Part shown: in pieces, positions 1 through 7,072 of the stretch
How positions within the stretch are numbered: the first letter of the stretch is position 1
How the letters are laid out: the number at the start of each line of letters is the position of its first letter
Assembly: GCA_039816825.1 (NCBI GenBank)
Contig: JBCBXA010000043.1
Location: 1 to 21,485, forward strand
Source: JBCBXA01 sp039816825
GTDB lineage: Bacteria; Pseudomonadota; Alphaproteobacteria; Rhizobiales; Rhizobiaceae
Reading direction: 5' to 3'
DNA length: 21,485 nt
The notes under the pieces: model-generated
The model's database searches: none
What the model was told of the DNA's origin: nothing
The model's input: the letters and a program-made list of their open reading frames with translations, nothing else
Position numbers and translations under genes: made by a program

Positions 1-11
1 GACAAAAGAAA

Positions 12-36
12 ACCGGCCAGGAAATTCCGGGCCGGT
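12..36 (-). terminator. Orphan terminator-like hairpin (minus strand)
   Basis: Seven-base arms ACCGGCC (12-18) and GGCCGGT (30-36) pair perfectly. GGAA and TTCC inside the loop can extend the structure. Read on the minus strand, the right-hand side is followed by TTTTCTTTTG (plus-strand A-tract at 3-11), as in an intrinsic terminator. On the plus strand there is no U-tract. No convincing minus-strand gene lies to its right before trxB, so the transcript it would end is unknown. It may serve a small RNA or antisense transcript. Confidence 0.5.
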
Positions 37-82
37 GAGTGGGCATCGAGTGCGGTCGATACCGAGATTATCAGAGGGAGAA

Positions 83-107
83 GCCATGAGTGGAGACCAC
101 TCGTGGC
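83..107 (+). other. Strong hairpin overlapping a possible mini-ORF start
   Basis: GCCATGAGTGG (83-93) and CCACTCGTGGC (97-107) form an 11-bp stem with one G-U pair and a three-base loop. The ATG at 86-88 lies inside the stem. A good Shine-Dalgarno sequence (GAGGGAG, 74-80) sits five bases before it. The reading frame from that ATG is only 25 codons long and ends at 161-163. The arrangement resembles a translation-controlling leader, but no downstream partner in the same transcript can be proved except trxB at 367. Confidence 0.35.
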
Positions 108-108
108 A

Positions 109-123
109 TGACGTTTACGTAAG
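109..123. promoter_or_regulatory. Palindromic ACGTTTACGT operator-like site
   Basis: The core ACGT-TT-ACGT (111-120) is palindromic and sits in the context TGACGTTTACGTAAG. From memory, MerR-family LiuR regulators of branched-chain amino acid catabolism bind sites built on the same ACGT-NN-ACGT plan. No liu gene or MerR gene is in this window, so any target would lie to the left. Rough match only; chance occurrence is possible. Confidence 0.25.
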
Positions 124-366
124 AGGTAGTTTGGCGCACTACAAGGTTTGCCAGCCCGGGTAACGGTAACGCGCATCATGGGCGATGGGGCCGGCGATGG
201 GTCTGGCGTGGCCCGATCCATTACCTTGACGGCTGCGAAACTCTCCAAAAGCCGCCGGTGCGACCGAGAAGCTGTTCACGAATGTTGGCATCTATGGCGG
301 CTGGTGCCCCGCGAAGCTATATTCCTACCTTGGCATCAAAGCGTCTCAACACCCAACAGGTCTCAC

Positions 367-1365
367 ATGTCCGCTTCAGCAACCTCCCTGCCGCCGATCC
401 ATACGAAAGTCCTGATCATTGGTTCAGGCCCGGCGGGCTACTCAGCTGCCATCTATGCGGCCCGCGCCATGTTGGAACCTGTGCTGGTGGCCGGGCTCGA
501 GCAGGGCGGTCAGTTGATGATCACCACCGACGTTGAAAACTATCCCGGCTTTGGTGACCCCATTGAGGGCCCATGGTTGATGGAACAGATGAAGCTGCAG
601 GCCACCAATGTTGGTGCGCGGCTGGAAAACGATCACATTCGTGAACTTGATCTCGATGCTCGCCCCTTCCGGGCGGTGGGCGACAATGGTCAGGTCTATA
701 CCGGTGACACGGTCATCCTCTGCACCGGTGCGAAGGCCAAATGGCTCGGCTTGCCGTCCGAGGAAAAATATATGGGCTTTGGCGTGTCGGCCTGTGCCAC
801 CTGTGACGGCTTCTTTTATCGCGGCAAGCATGTTGTGGTTGTCGGCGGCGGTAACACGGCCGTTGAAGAAGCACTCTATCTGTCCGGCATCGCGTCCAAG
901 GTCACTGTGGTTCACCGGCGGGACGAGTTCCGTGCTGAGCGCATTCTGCAGGAACGCCTGTTCGCAAAAGAGAACGTCAATGTGATCTGGGATTCGGAAG
1001 TCGGGGAAGTCATCGGCAAGGATGCTGCGCTTCCCGGCATGCCCGGCACTGCGACCGGCGTTCGACTGAAAAACCGGCAAACCGGCGAAGAGACCGAGAT
1101 GGAAATGGACGGCATGTTCGTCGCCATTGGCCATGCTCCGCAGACAGATCTGGTAAAGGACAAGCTGAAGATGCGCGAGAGCGGCTATCTTTGGACGGCC
1201 CCGGACTCAACCGCCACCGATATTCCGGGCGTGTACGCGGCTGGAGATGTGACAGACGATATTTATCGCCAGGCGGTGACGGCGGCGGGAATGGGCTGCA
1301 TGGCAGCTCTTGAGGCTGACAAATATCTCGCTGGTCTTGAGCCTTCCAAGATGGCGGCGGAATAA
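367..1365 (+). CDS. trxB: Thioredoxin-disulfide reductase
   Basis: Cytoplasmic flavoenzyme that passes electrons from NADPH through FAD and a redox-active disulfide to thioredoxin. The 332-residue product has the FAD-binding GSGPAG (19-24), the active-site CATC (Cys143 and Cys146, followed by DG), the NADPH-binding GGGNTA (160-165) with the phosphate-contacting HRRDEFRA (183-190), and the C-terminal GVYAAGDV FAD motif (288-295). The length is normal for the family. The frame is open back to 148, but those 73 codons show no homology I recognise, and the ATG at 367 places the Rossmann fold near the N terminus as expected, so I chose it. Its ribosome site is weak (CAGG). It precedes the lsrB-like regulator by 105 bases, a pairing known from rhizobial and Brucella genomes. 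Confidence 0.96.
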   Translation: MSASATSLPPIHTKVLIIGSGPAGYSAAIYAARAMLEPVLVAGLEQGGQLMITTDVENYPGFGDPIEGPWLMEQMKLQATNVGARLENDHIRELDLDARPFRAVGDNGQVYTGDTVILCTGAKAKWLGLPSEEKYMGFGVSACATCDGFFYRGKHVVVVGGGNTAVEEALYLSGIASKVTVVHRRDEFRAERILQERLFAKENVNVIWDSEVGEVIGKDAALPGMPGTATGVRLKNRQTGEETEMEMDGMFVAIGHAPQTDLVKDKLKMRESGYLWTAPDSTATDIPGVYAAGDVTDDIYRQAVTAAGMGCMAALEADKYLAGLEPSKMAAE

Positions 1366-1470
1366 GCGCACCACGCTTTGACATTCCGGCCGGGACGTTA
1401 AATCGTTCCTCAGTGCCCGGTCTCCATCGGTTTCCGGCGCTGATCATTTGCGGTGAAGGACCGGAGACAC

Positions 1471-2367
1471 ATGCCACTTGATTGGGACAAATTGCGCGTG
1501 TTCCACGCCACCGCAGAGGCGGGCAGCTTCACGCGTGCTTCCGATACGCTGCACATCTCGCAATCGGCGATTTCGCGCCAGGTCAGTGCCTTGGAACACG
1601 ACGTTGGGGCGCCTCTCTTCCAGCGCCATGCCCGCGGTCTTGCGCTCACTGAAGAAGGCGAAGCGCTGTTCCGAACCGCTCGGGAGTTTGTGAAGAAACT
1701 CGAGATTGTGAAGGATCAGCTCAATGACAGTCGCGACAAGCCCGAAGGGTCATTGAGGGTAACGACGACCGTTGGCCTGGGCTCCTTCTGGCTCACAGAG
1801 CGGATCCCGGAATTCACGCGCCGTTTCCCCAACATCAATTTGCAGTTGCTGTTCTTCAATCGTGAGCTCGATCTGGCCACACGGAAGGCCGATTGTGCAA
1901 TCTGGTTGAGGGCTCCGCAGCAAGGCGACCTGATTCAGCGCAAGCTCTTCACGGTTCACCTGCACGTCTACGCGTCGCCCCAATATCTGGCGGAGAACGG
2001 CACGCCGCAATCCATTGATGATCTGGACGACCACCGCATCATCACGTTCGGCGAGCGGGCGCCGGACTACCTGATGGGTGTCAACTGGCTTGAGACGGCT
2101 GGCCGCACGGCCAGCAATCCGCGTCAGTCTTCGTTGAAGATCAATTCGCTCAACGCCATCAAACGCGCCGTTGGCCATGGCTGCGGTATCGGCGTTTTCC
2201 CCGATTATATGGTGGATGACAAAACCAAGCTGACGCGCATTCTGCTGCACGAGGATCTGCCCACTTTCGAAGCTTTTTTCTGCTATCCAGAAGAGATGCG
2301 GGGGTCCGCCCGCCTGGAAGCGTTTCGTGATTTTCTGGTGGCCAACGCCGCCCAGTGGCGCTTCTAA
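1471..2367 (+). CDS. lsrB: LysR-type regulator of the LsrB/VtlR family
   Basis: DNA-binding transcription regulator, 298 residues. The N-terminal winged helix-turn-helix is clear (about 4-63, with SQSAISRQVSALE), followed by a LysR substrate-binding domain (about 90-295). The start MPLDWDKLR and the stretch HARGLALTEEGE closely match LsrB of Sinorhizobium and VtlR of Agrobacterium and Brucella, which control lipopolysaccharide, oxidative-stress and small-RNA genes. LsrB is reported to sense redox state through cysteines; here Cys142, Cys238 and Cys271 are the only three. The start at 1471 has GGAG four bases upstream; an earlier in-frame start at 1453 would add six residues and is less likely. 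It follows trxB on the same strand, and its stop overlaps that of the convergent waaA by four bases. Confidence 0.9.
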   Translation: MPLDWDKLRVFHATAEAGSFTRASDTLHISQSAISRQVSALEHDVGAPLFQRHARGLALTEEGEALFRTAREFVKKLEIVKDQLNDSRDKPEGSLRVTTTVGLGSFWLTERIPEFTRRFPNINLQLLFFNRELDLATRKADCAIWLRAPQQGDLIQRKLFTVHLHVYASPQYLAENGTPQSIDDLDDHRIITFGERAPDYLMGVNWLETAGRTASNPRQSSLKINSLNAIKRAVGHGCGIGVFPDYMVDDKTKLTRILLHEDLPTFEAFFCYPEEMRGSARLEAFRDFLVANAAQWRF

Positions 2368-3707
2368 GCGCTGCTCTTGTCCAAGGCGTGCAATATCGCC
2401 TCGACGGTGCGCTCAAGAGGCGCGCGCCCATTGGCAAGAAATGCCGCTCCTGCGGCTTGCATCGTTGGAAATTCATCGCGGTGTGCGATCATGGATGCCA
2501 GCTCTGAAACGGAGTTAACCTGTCTGGTCGCTCCGGCTGCATCAAGGGTGGCGTAATCTTCGGCGAAGGTGGTTGTGTCGGGGCCGTGCACCACGACGGA
2601 GCCGACGGCTAGGGCCTCATAGGGGTTCTTTCCCGTGAGTGGCTGGCCCTCATCGGGCAGTGAAAAGCCCATGAACACAAGGTTGGAGGCGCGGAGCCAC
2701 ACTCCCATTTCACCGATGGTGTCGATGACCAGGGCATCGGTCTCGCGCAGGCTGTCCGGCATGGATGAGCGCATGGCCACTGTGAGGCCTGCGTCCTGCA
2801 GGGCCTGTGCCTGCAATTCGAAGACTTCCGGTTTGCGAGGGGCCACCACTGTGAGAAGCCGGGGCTCAAGCTCAGTCGCCGCGATGTGAGCCTTGACGAT
2901 GGTTTGAACCTCCTGCCTGTGCGTGGAGGCTGCTACCCAGCAGGGCCGGTCGCTGAGCGCCTTCCTGAAGGCAGCCGACAGGGCCGGGGTGTCGGGCAGG
3001 GGCGGTGACGCCACCTTCATCGAGCCCACAACCTCAAGCGCTTCTTCTTTGGCGCCAATGGCTTTGAAGCGGGCGAGCGAGGCCGTGTCCTGCAACAGGA
3101 TATGGGGAAAGCCGCCCAGCAGATCTTGGAACAGTCGGCCTGCCCGCCTGCGCCGCACAAAGCTGGCTTCCGACATGCGTGAGTTGATCAGCAGCGGGTG
3201 CACACCTCTTTGCGAGCCCCATTCCTGCGACCAGCGGATAAGGCCCGGCCAGAAGTCGCGCTCAGAAAAGGCAATGGCGTCAGGTCGCCAATGGGCCAGA
3301 AACGTGTCCACCGCCGATCTTGTGTCAGCTGGGGCAAACTGGTGGATGGTGCGCGGCGGCAGCCCGTTTTGTTTCAGCGCATCGGCGGAGGCCGTGGTCG
3401 AGGAGGTCAGCAGAAAGTGCAGGTCTGGCCGGGCTTCACCAAGGGCTATGATGACTGCTCGCAAGGCCATAGCTTCGCCGACAGAAACTCCGTGAAGCCA
3501 TACAATTGGGCCGCCTGGCCTTGTGACCGACGTCACGCCGAACTTTTCCTCAACCCGCACCGGATGTTCTTTGCCGCGGCGCAGTCTCCATTTCATGGCG
3601 ATGCGCCACAGGGGCAGGGAGACACTGCCCAGAGCGCTGTAAAGCCGCAGCAAATAACCGGGTCGCGGCAAATTCATGGGCACGGTGAGCCCCTTGAGCT
3701 GTGACAT
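2364..3707 (-). CDS. waaA: 3-deoxy-D-manno-octulosonic acid (Kdo) transferase
   Basis: Membrane-associated glycosyltransferase (GT30) that adds Kdo from CMP-Kdo to lipid A precursor, the first step of the lipopolysaccharide inner core. The 447-residue protein has an N-terminal hydrophobic segment (about 19-40), the HGVSVGE motif with the presumed catalytic Glu78, an FSERDFWPGLI stretch equivalent to the usual ETELWPN region, GSMK, ASTHRQE, APRKPEVFE, and a C-terminal IDTIGEMGVWLRASN segment followed by GKNPYEALA. All are KdtA hallmarks. An internal ATG (3677) could also be the start; the one at 3707 has GGGA upstream. It may be a diverged paralogue, since ETELWP and HNP are altered to SERDFWP and KNP. 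It ends tail to tail with lsrB. Confidence 0.85.
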   Translation of the reverse strand: MSQLKGLTVPMNLPRPGYLLRLYSALGSVSLPLWRIAMKWRLRRGKEHPVRVEEKFGVTSVTRPGGPIVWLHGVSVGEAMALRAVIIALGEARPDLHFLLTSSTTASADALKQNGLPPRTIHQFAPADTRSAVDTFLAHWRPDAIAFSERDFWPGLIRWSQEWGSQRGVHPLLINSRMSEASFVRRRRAGRLFQDLLGGFPHILLQDTASLARFKAIGAKEEALEVVGSMKVASPPLPDTPALSAAFRKALSDRPCWVAASTHRQEVQTIVKAHIAATELEPRLLTVVAPRKPEVFELQAQALQDAGLTVAMRSSMPDSLRETDALVIDTIGEMGVWLRASNLVFMGFSLPDEGQPLTGKNPYEALAVGSVVVHGPDTTTFAEDYATLDAAGATRQVNSVSELASMIAHRDEFPTMQAAGAAFLANGRAPLERTVEAILHALDKSSA

Positions 3708-3869
3708 CTAACATCCCGGTTGCGTTCGCCGCGATTGCGCCGATAAAAGCATCTAGCAACTGATTTGCGTCGGTGGCAGCCTTAAGCTCCGCGCTTCACA
3801 GAATACGTATGGGCCGGCAATTTTGCGGCCTGCAATGCTGAACACGGATTTCAGCGAACGGAGAACCCT

Positions 3870-4583
3870 ATGTCTGCGGGCTCGCAACCTTTACGCGTCT
3901 TCATCGGCTGGGACAGCCGTGAAGACATCGCCTATCAAGTCGCTCGAAAGTCCATACTCGACAATGCAAGCGTCCCCGTGGAAGTGATGCCCATCAAGCT
4001 GCAGGAGCTGGTCGATCGCGGCCTTTATACGCGTGAAGTCGACCCATTGGCGTCGACCGAGTTCACCTATTCGCGTTTCCTGGTGCCGCACCTGGCTGGC
4101 TTTGAAGGCTGGGCTCTTTTTGTCGATTGCGACTTTCTGTTCTTCGGCGATGTGGCCAAGCTGGAAGACTATATGAATTCCGATCACGCCGTGGTCTGCG
4201 CCAAACACGATTACAATCCGACCGCTTCGGTGAAGATGGATGGGGCCGTTCAGACCACCTATCCACGCAAGAACTGGTCGTCTTTCATGCTGTACAATTG
4301 CGGCCACCCGTCCACCCAGCAGCTGACGCCGGAAAGGGTGAATGCGGAGACAGGGGCCTACCTGCACCGTATGCAGTGGGCGGCTGATGATGAGATCGGC
4401 GAACTGCCCTACAGCTGGAATTTCCTCGAGGGCTGGTACGAGAAGTTTGAAGACAGAAAGCCAGACGCAGTTCACTACACACGCGGCGGGCCCTGGTTCA
4501 AAGACTGGCAGGCCGTGGATTATGGCGACGAATGGCGTGCAGCCGCAAAGGACCTGGGATGGTCCCTGGACCAGGCCATCTAG
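3870..4583 (+). CDS. Small GT-A type glycosyltransferase (family 8-like)
   Basis: Predicted nucleotide-sugar transferase of 237 residues. The N terminus begins with a beta strand (LRVFIGWDSRED). A DxD metal and sugar-nucleotide motif follows (DCD, 86-88, in LFVDCDFLF). It also has STEFTYSRFLVP and YPRKNWSSFMLYNCGHP, and near the C terminus HYTRGGPWF. These blocks belong to a recurrent but poorly characterised bacterial glycosyltransferase family; the acceptor is unknown. The start has a good ribosome site (GGAGAA, six bases away). The next glycosyltransferase gene begins 16 bases after the stop, so the two probably share a transcript. The waaA neighbour suggests lipopolysaccharide or another surface glycan, which is inference. 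Confidence 0.8.
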   Translation: MSAGSQPLRVFIGWDSREDIAYQVARKSILDNASVPVEVMPIKLQELVDRGLYTREVDPLASTEFTYSRFLVPHLAGFEGWALFVDCDFLFFGDVAKLEDYMNSDHAVVCAKHDYNPTASVKMDGAVQTTYPRKNWSSFMLYNCGHPSTQQLTPERVNAETGAYLHRMQWAADDEIGELPYSWNFLEGWYEKFEDRKPDAVHYTRGGPWFKDWQAVDYGDEWRAAAKDLGWSLDQAI

Positions 4584-4599
4584 TGTTGCTGACCGCTTG

Positions 4600-5346
4600 A
4601 TGTCTGCTGCAGAGCGCTCGCGCTACCCCGTTTTCGTAAGCTACTACACGCCGGGAACGCACTATGAACAGCTTGCCAATGGTTTGCGGGCTTCCCTCGA
4701 CAGGCTTGGACTGGATCATCATATCGCAGGCTTGCCGACCCGAGGAAACTGGGTGGCCAATTGCGCGCAAAAGGCAGAGTTCGTGCGAGATGTCTGGCAT
4801 CAGATGGATCGTCCGATCTGTTGGGTCGATGCCGACGCCGTTCTGAGGCGACGTCCGAAACTGTTGCGTGATTTCGATGCCGATATGGGTGTTGTTGTGC
4901 GCAAAGGGCATCGCTTCTTTGGTGGCCAGGTAGCCTTTGGGCGCAGCGAGATCGCCGGTCACATGGTGGACCGTTGGGCGGAATACGCCGTTCGATATCC
5001 GACCGTCTGGGATCAGGTAACACTGGGCTATGTCTGGTGGGATCAGCTGGTGGAAACCGGCGCTGAAGTGGAGTTCTGGCCGGGTTCCATTATGACCAAA
5101 GGCGAGAAGAATCCTCTCTACGCCGCGTTGCAGAAGCTCTTCATGCCAGGGGCTTTCTTCCACGCGCAGGAAAGCCGGCGCAGCCGCGATTCAGTTGATA
5201 ACCGGCGCGTCCGCCCGCCCGATGCACCGGAATTCACATCCAATGATTTGCCCCATTGGTGGGCGGAAGCCTATCACGCCCGCGCGCCATTCCCCCTTTC
5301 TGCCGCGCAGCGCGAGGAGCTCGGTTTGATCGAGGTGAAGCGCTAG
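4600..5346 (+). CDS. Putative nucleotide-diphospho-sugar transferase
   Basis: A 248-residue protein of GT-A type. It starts with a strand (PVFVSYYTPGT), carries NWVANCAQKAEFV and then a DxD motif (DAD, 77-79, in CWVDADAVL), followed by FGGQVAFG and a C-terminal acidic and aromatic stretch (LPHWWAEAY). The frame extends upstream to 4342 over the preceding glycosyltransferase gene, but the ATG at 4600 comes just after the protein-like region begins and 16 bases after the previous stop, so I prefer it. The ribosome site is weak, which suggests translational coupling. Substrate unknown. The stop codon overlaps that of the convergent GT2-like gene in the palindrome CTAG. Confidence 0.75.
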   Translation: MSAAERSRYPVFVSYYTPGTHYEQLANGLRASLDRLGLDHHIAGLPTRGNWVANCAQKAEFVRDVWHQMDRPICWVDADAVLRRRPKLLRDFDADMGVVVRKGHRFFGGQVAFGRSEIAGHMVDRWAEYAVRYPTVWDQVTLGYVWWDQLVETGAEVEFWPGSIMTKGEKNPLYAALQKLFMPGAFFHAQESRRSRDSVDNRRVRPPDAPEFTSNDLPHWWAEAYHARAPFPLSAAQREELGLIEVKR

Positions 5347-6302
5347 CGGGGAAGAACGGTCAGCGCGGACAATCGTTGCAGCGCTTCCTCAATGGTTTCT
5401 GACGGTTCACCTCTTTGCAGAGCCGCTGCTTGCGCAGTCGCAATTCTCGCCTTGTCGGACACCAATGCGGCAAGCCGCCTGGACCATGGGAGCGACGGGT
5501 TGGCTTTCAGGTCTGCAAGTGCCACCGTTTTGTAGTGCCGCATCGCTTCCTGCTTGCGGGCAAACCGGCTGTTTGGATTGTCCTCCAACTCGTAGTTGGC
5601 AAACCCCATGCCGTCCTTCAGCGATTTCAGGTGCCAGTAGGTGAAGCCTTTGAAGACGCGGCGGTATTCACGCTTCTCAAACCGCTCGAACCGTGGGTCG
5701 AAACGGAAGTAGGATCGTTCGTTGACCTCGAAGAACCCGATGTCTCCCTTGCCGGAGATTGCGGGGCTTTGCAGAACTTCGACAGCACCCTCCAATTCTT
5801 TTGAGGGTGCGAGATTGAGACCTGAAAATGCCCACAACTCGGAAGCGGATTGATCGCCTGCCCGAATGCTGGAGACAAGCGCCCGCAACGGTTCTTCGAT
5901 GGCAAGATGATCATCATCGAGCTTCGTCACCGTCCGGTAGCGCGTCTGGGCGAGGGCAAAATTTGAGTAGTTGACGATCGAGGATGGATCGTCCGCCGGC
6001 GTCTTCTTGTGCCCTTCGCTCCCGGGCGGGAAGACACGGTCACGATAGTGAAAAAGCCGAAGGCGGGGGCCGTACTCCGCTCTCAGCGCTATGAGGATGT
6101 CTTCGGTGGCGTCGGTGCAGCCATTGTAGACCGCAACCACTTCATCGAAGTGATGGATGTGACTGCGAACGGTGGCCTCTAGAAACTCGGCGCCGTTCTT
6201 GATGCGCATGAAGGCGGATAGGCCTTCACGCCGCTCCGCCAGATTGAGGTCGGCGGGGGAGAAGCTGTAACCGGAAACGCCGGTTACAGGGCCTTTAGAC
6301 AA
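5343..6302 (-). CDS. GT2-like glycosyltransferase
   Basis: A 319-residue protein whose N-terminal half looks like a GT2 fold: LSAFMRIKNGAEFLEATV (first strand and helix), EVVAVYNGCTDATEDIL (second strand), and KLDDDHLAI with the metal-binding DDD (129-131). The C-terminal half is charged with no motif I recognise. The start is TTG at 6302, overlapping the end of greA by eight bases; the first ATG (codon 32) would remove the first beta strand, so TTG with coupling to greA is preferred. Codons 5-13 contain a 10-bp hairpin. Likely role is surface glycan synthesis, inferred from the fold and neighbouring transferases. Confidence 0.72.
   Translation of the reverse strand: MSKGPVTGVSGYSFSPADLNLAERREGLSAFMRIKNGAEFLEATVRSHIHHFDEVVAVYNGCTDATEDILIALRAEYGPRLRLFHYRDRVFPPGSEGHKKTPADDPSSIVNYSNFALAQTRYRTVTKLDDDHLAIEEPLRALVSSIRAGDQSASELWAFSGLNLAPSKELEGAVEVLQSPAISGKGDIGFFEVNERSYFRFDPRFERFEKREYRRVFKGFTYWHLKSLKDGMGFANYELEDNPNSRFARKQEAMRHYKTVALADLKANPSLPWSRRLAALVSDKARIATAQAAALQRGEPSETIEEALQRLSALTVLPR
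6265..6289 (-). terminator. 10-bp hairpin just after the greA stop
   Basis: Arms CTGTAACCGG (6265-6274) and CCGGTTACAG (6280-6289) are perfectly complementary around a five-base loop. On the minus strand the hairpin begins six bases after the greA stop codon. The following sequence (CTTCTCCCC) lacks a U-tract, so it is not a canonical intrinsic terminator. It may protect the greA mRNA end or reduce read-through into the GT2-like gene whose first codons it occupies. Confidence 0.45.
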
Positions 6303-6771
6303 AGCGGACGCTCAGAATTTCATAGGACCGAGCGCCGCCCGGGGCCGCTACCTCAACCGAATCGCCTTCCGTTTTTCCAATCAGCGCCCGTGCGATGGGC
6401 GAGGAAATGGACACCTTGCCCAGCTTCACGTCAGCCTCTTGGTCGCCAACGATCTGATAAGTCTTGGCTTCTTCCGTGTCCTCATCTTCCAACTCGACGG
6501 TGGCGCCAAACTTTACGCTGTCGCCGCCGAGCTTGGATACGTCGATTACGTCGGCGCGCGCAATCAGATCTTCGAGTTCAGAAATGCGGCCTTCATTGTG
6601 GCTCTGCGCTTCCTTGGCTGCATGGTACTCGGCGTTCTCCGAAAGGTCGCCATGGGCGCGCGCTTCCGAAATGGCTGCAATGATGTTGGGACGTTCTTCG
6701 GATTGGCGGCGCTGCAGCTCTGCTTTCAGAGCCTCGTGGCCACCAATCGTCATTGGAACTTTCTCGACCAT
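6295..6771 (-). CDS. greA: Transcription elongation factor GreA
   Basis: Binds RNA polymerase through its secondary channel and stimulates cleavage of backtracked RNA. The 158-residue product has the family's exact length: an N-terminal coiled coil (about 10-75) with the acidic tip ARAHGDLSENAEYHAA (Asp42 and Glu45 being the expected catalytic pair), and a C-terminal FKBP-like domain (about 80-158). The ATG at 6771 has GGAGG six bases upstream. The open frame continues to 6843, but that part is leader sequence. It has its own promoter (6898-6926) and a leader hairpin with a U-tract (6841-6876). The GT2-like gene overlaps its end. In many Rhizobiales greA lies near carB and trxB, as here. Confidence 0.97.
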   Translation of the reverse strand: MVEKVPMTIGGHEALKAELQRRQSEERPNIIAAISEARAHGDLSENAEYHAAKEAQSHNEGRISELEDLIARADVIDVSKLGGDSVKFGATVELEDEDTEEAKTYQIVGDQEADVKLGKVSISSPIARALIGKTEGDSVEVAAPGGARSYEILSVRFV

Positions 6772-6840
6772 ATCAGGCCTCCGCGGTGAAGGTGATCGAC
6801 GGAATTGACCGTTCGATCCGTTTGGCAGCGAGCCACCAGA

Positions 6841-6876
6841 CAAAGAAAAAACGGTCGCCGGACAGCCGACAACCGC
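6841..6876 (-). terminator. Attenuator-like terminator in the greA leader
   Basis: On the minus strand, CGGTTGTCGG (6875-6866) pairs with CCGGCGACCG (6861-6852) around a four-base loop, giving a 10-bp stem with two G-U pairs. It is followed at once by TTTTTTCTTTG. This is a textbook intrinsic terminator, but it lies between the greA promoter and the greA start codon. From a transcription start near 6891 it would release an RNA of about 50 bases. Confidence 0.8.
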
Positions 6877-6877
6877 T

Positions 6878-6893
6878 GACTTGAATTCAGGTC
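6878..6893. promoter_or_regulatory. 16-bp near-palindrome at the greA transcription start
   Basis: GACTTGAATTCAGGTC reads the same on both strands except for one mismatched pair. It covers the first bases expected in the greA transcript, immediately downstream of the -10 box. It could be a repressor operator or the 5' hairpin of the leader RNA. No regulator can be assigned. Confidence 0.35.
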
Positions 6894-6897
6894 TCCC

Positions 6898-6926
6898 AAT
6901 ATAAGCAGGGTGGTGGGACTTGTGAA
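6898..6926 (-). promoter_or_regulatory. Sigma-70 type promoter for greA
   Basis: On the minus strand the -35 box TTCACA (6926-6921) and the -10 box TATATT (6903-6898) each match the consensus at five of six positions and are separated by 17 bases. The predicted transcription start is near 6891, giving a leader of about 120 bases before the greA ATG. The rest of this intergenic region (6927-7072) should hold the promoter of the divergent methyltransferase gene, which I could not recognise. Confidence 0.65.
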
Positions 6927-7072
6927 GATCGTGCCGGTCGATTGGTCAAGCCTGCGCGATGATAGACAAGGCAGGTGTTTAGTCCGCGAGTCTCATTTTT
7001 TGATTTTTCTGCTGTGAATGTCCCTAGGTCAGGTTACGGTGCTGCGGAGTTCATGCAGCAAAGAGATTCCCC

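Noticed and set aside
226..254. TTGACG at 226-231 as a trxB promoter
   Set aside because: No acceptable -10 box at 16-18 bases.
139..291. 50-codon minus-strand ORF beginning MPTFVNSF
   Set aside because: No ribosome site and no recognisable similarity, although an orphan terminator lies downstream of it.
148..366. N-terminal extension of trxB by 73 codons
   Set aside because: The extra residues show no family similarity, and the ATG at 367 gives the normal TrxB length and fold start.
227..413. Open plus-strand stretch in another frame reading ATEKLFTNVGIYGG
   Set aside because: It has no plausible start, and it runs into trxB in the wrong frame.
442..1134. 230-codon minus-strand ORF opposite trxB
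   Set aside because: Antisense shadow of a gene with clear catalytic motifs.
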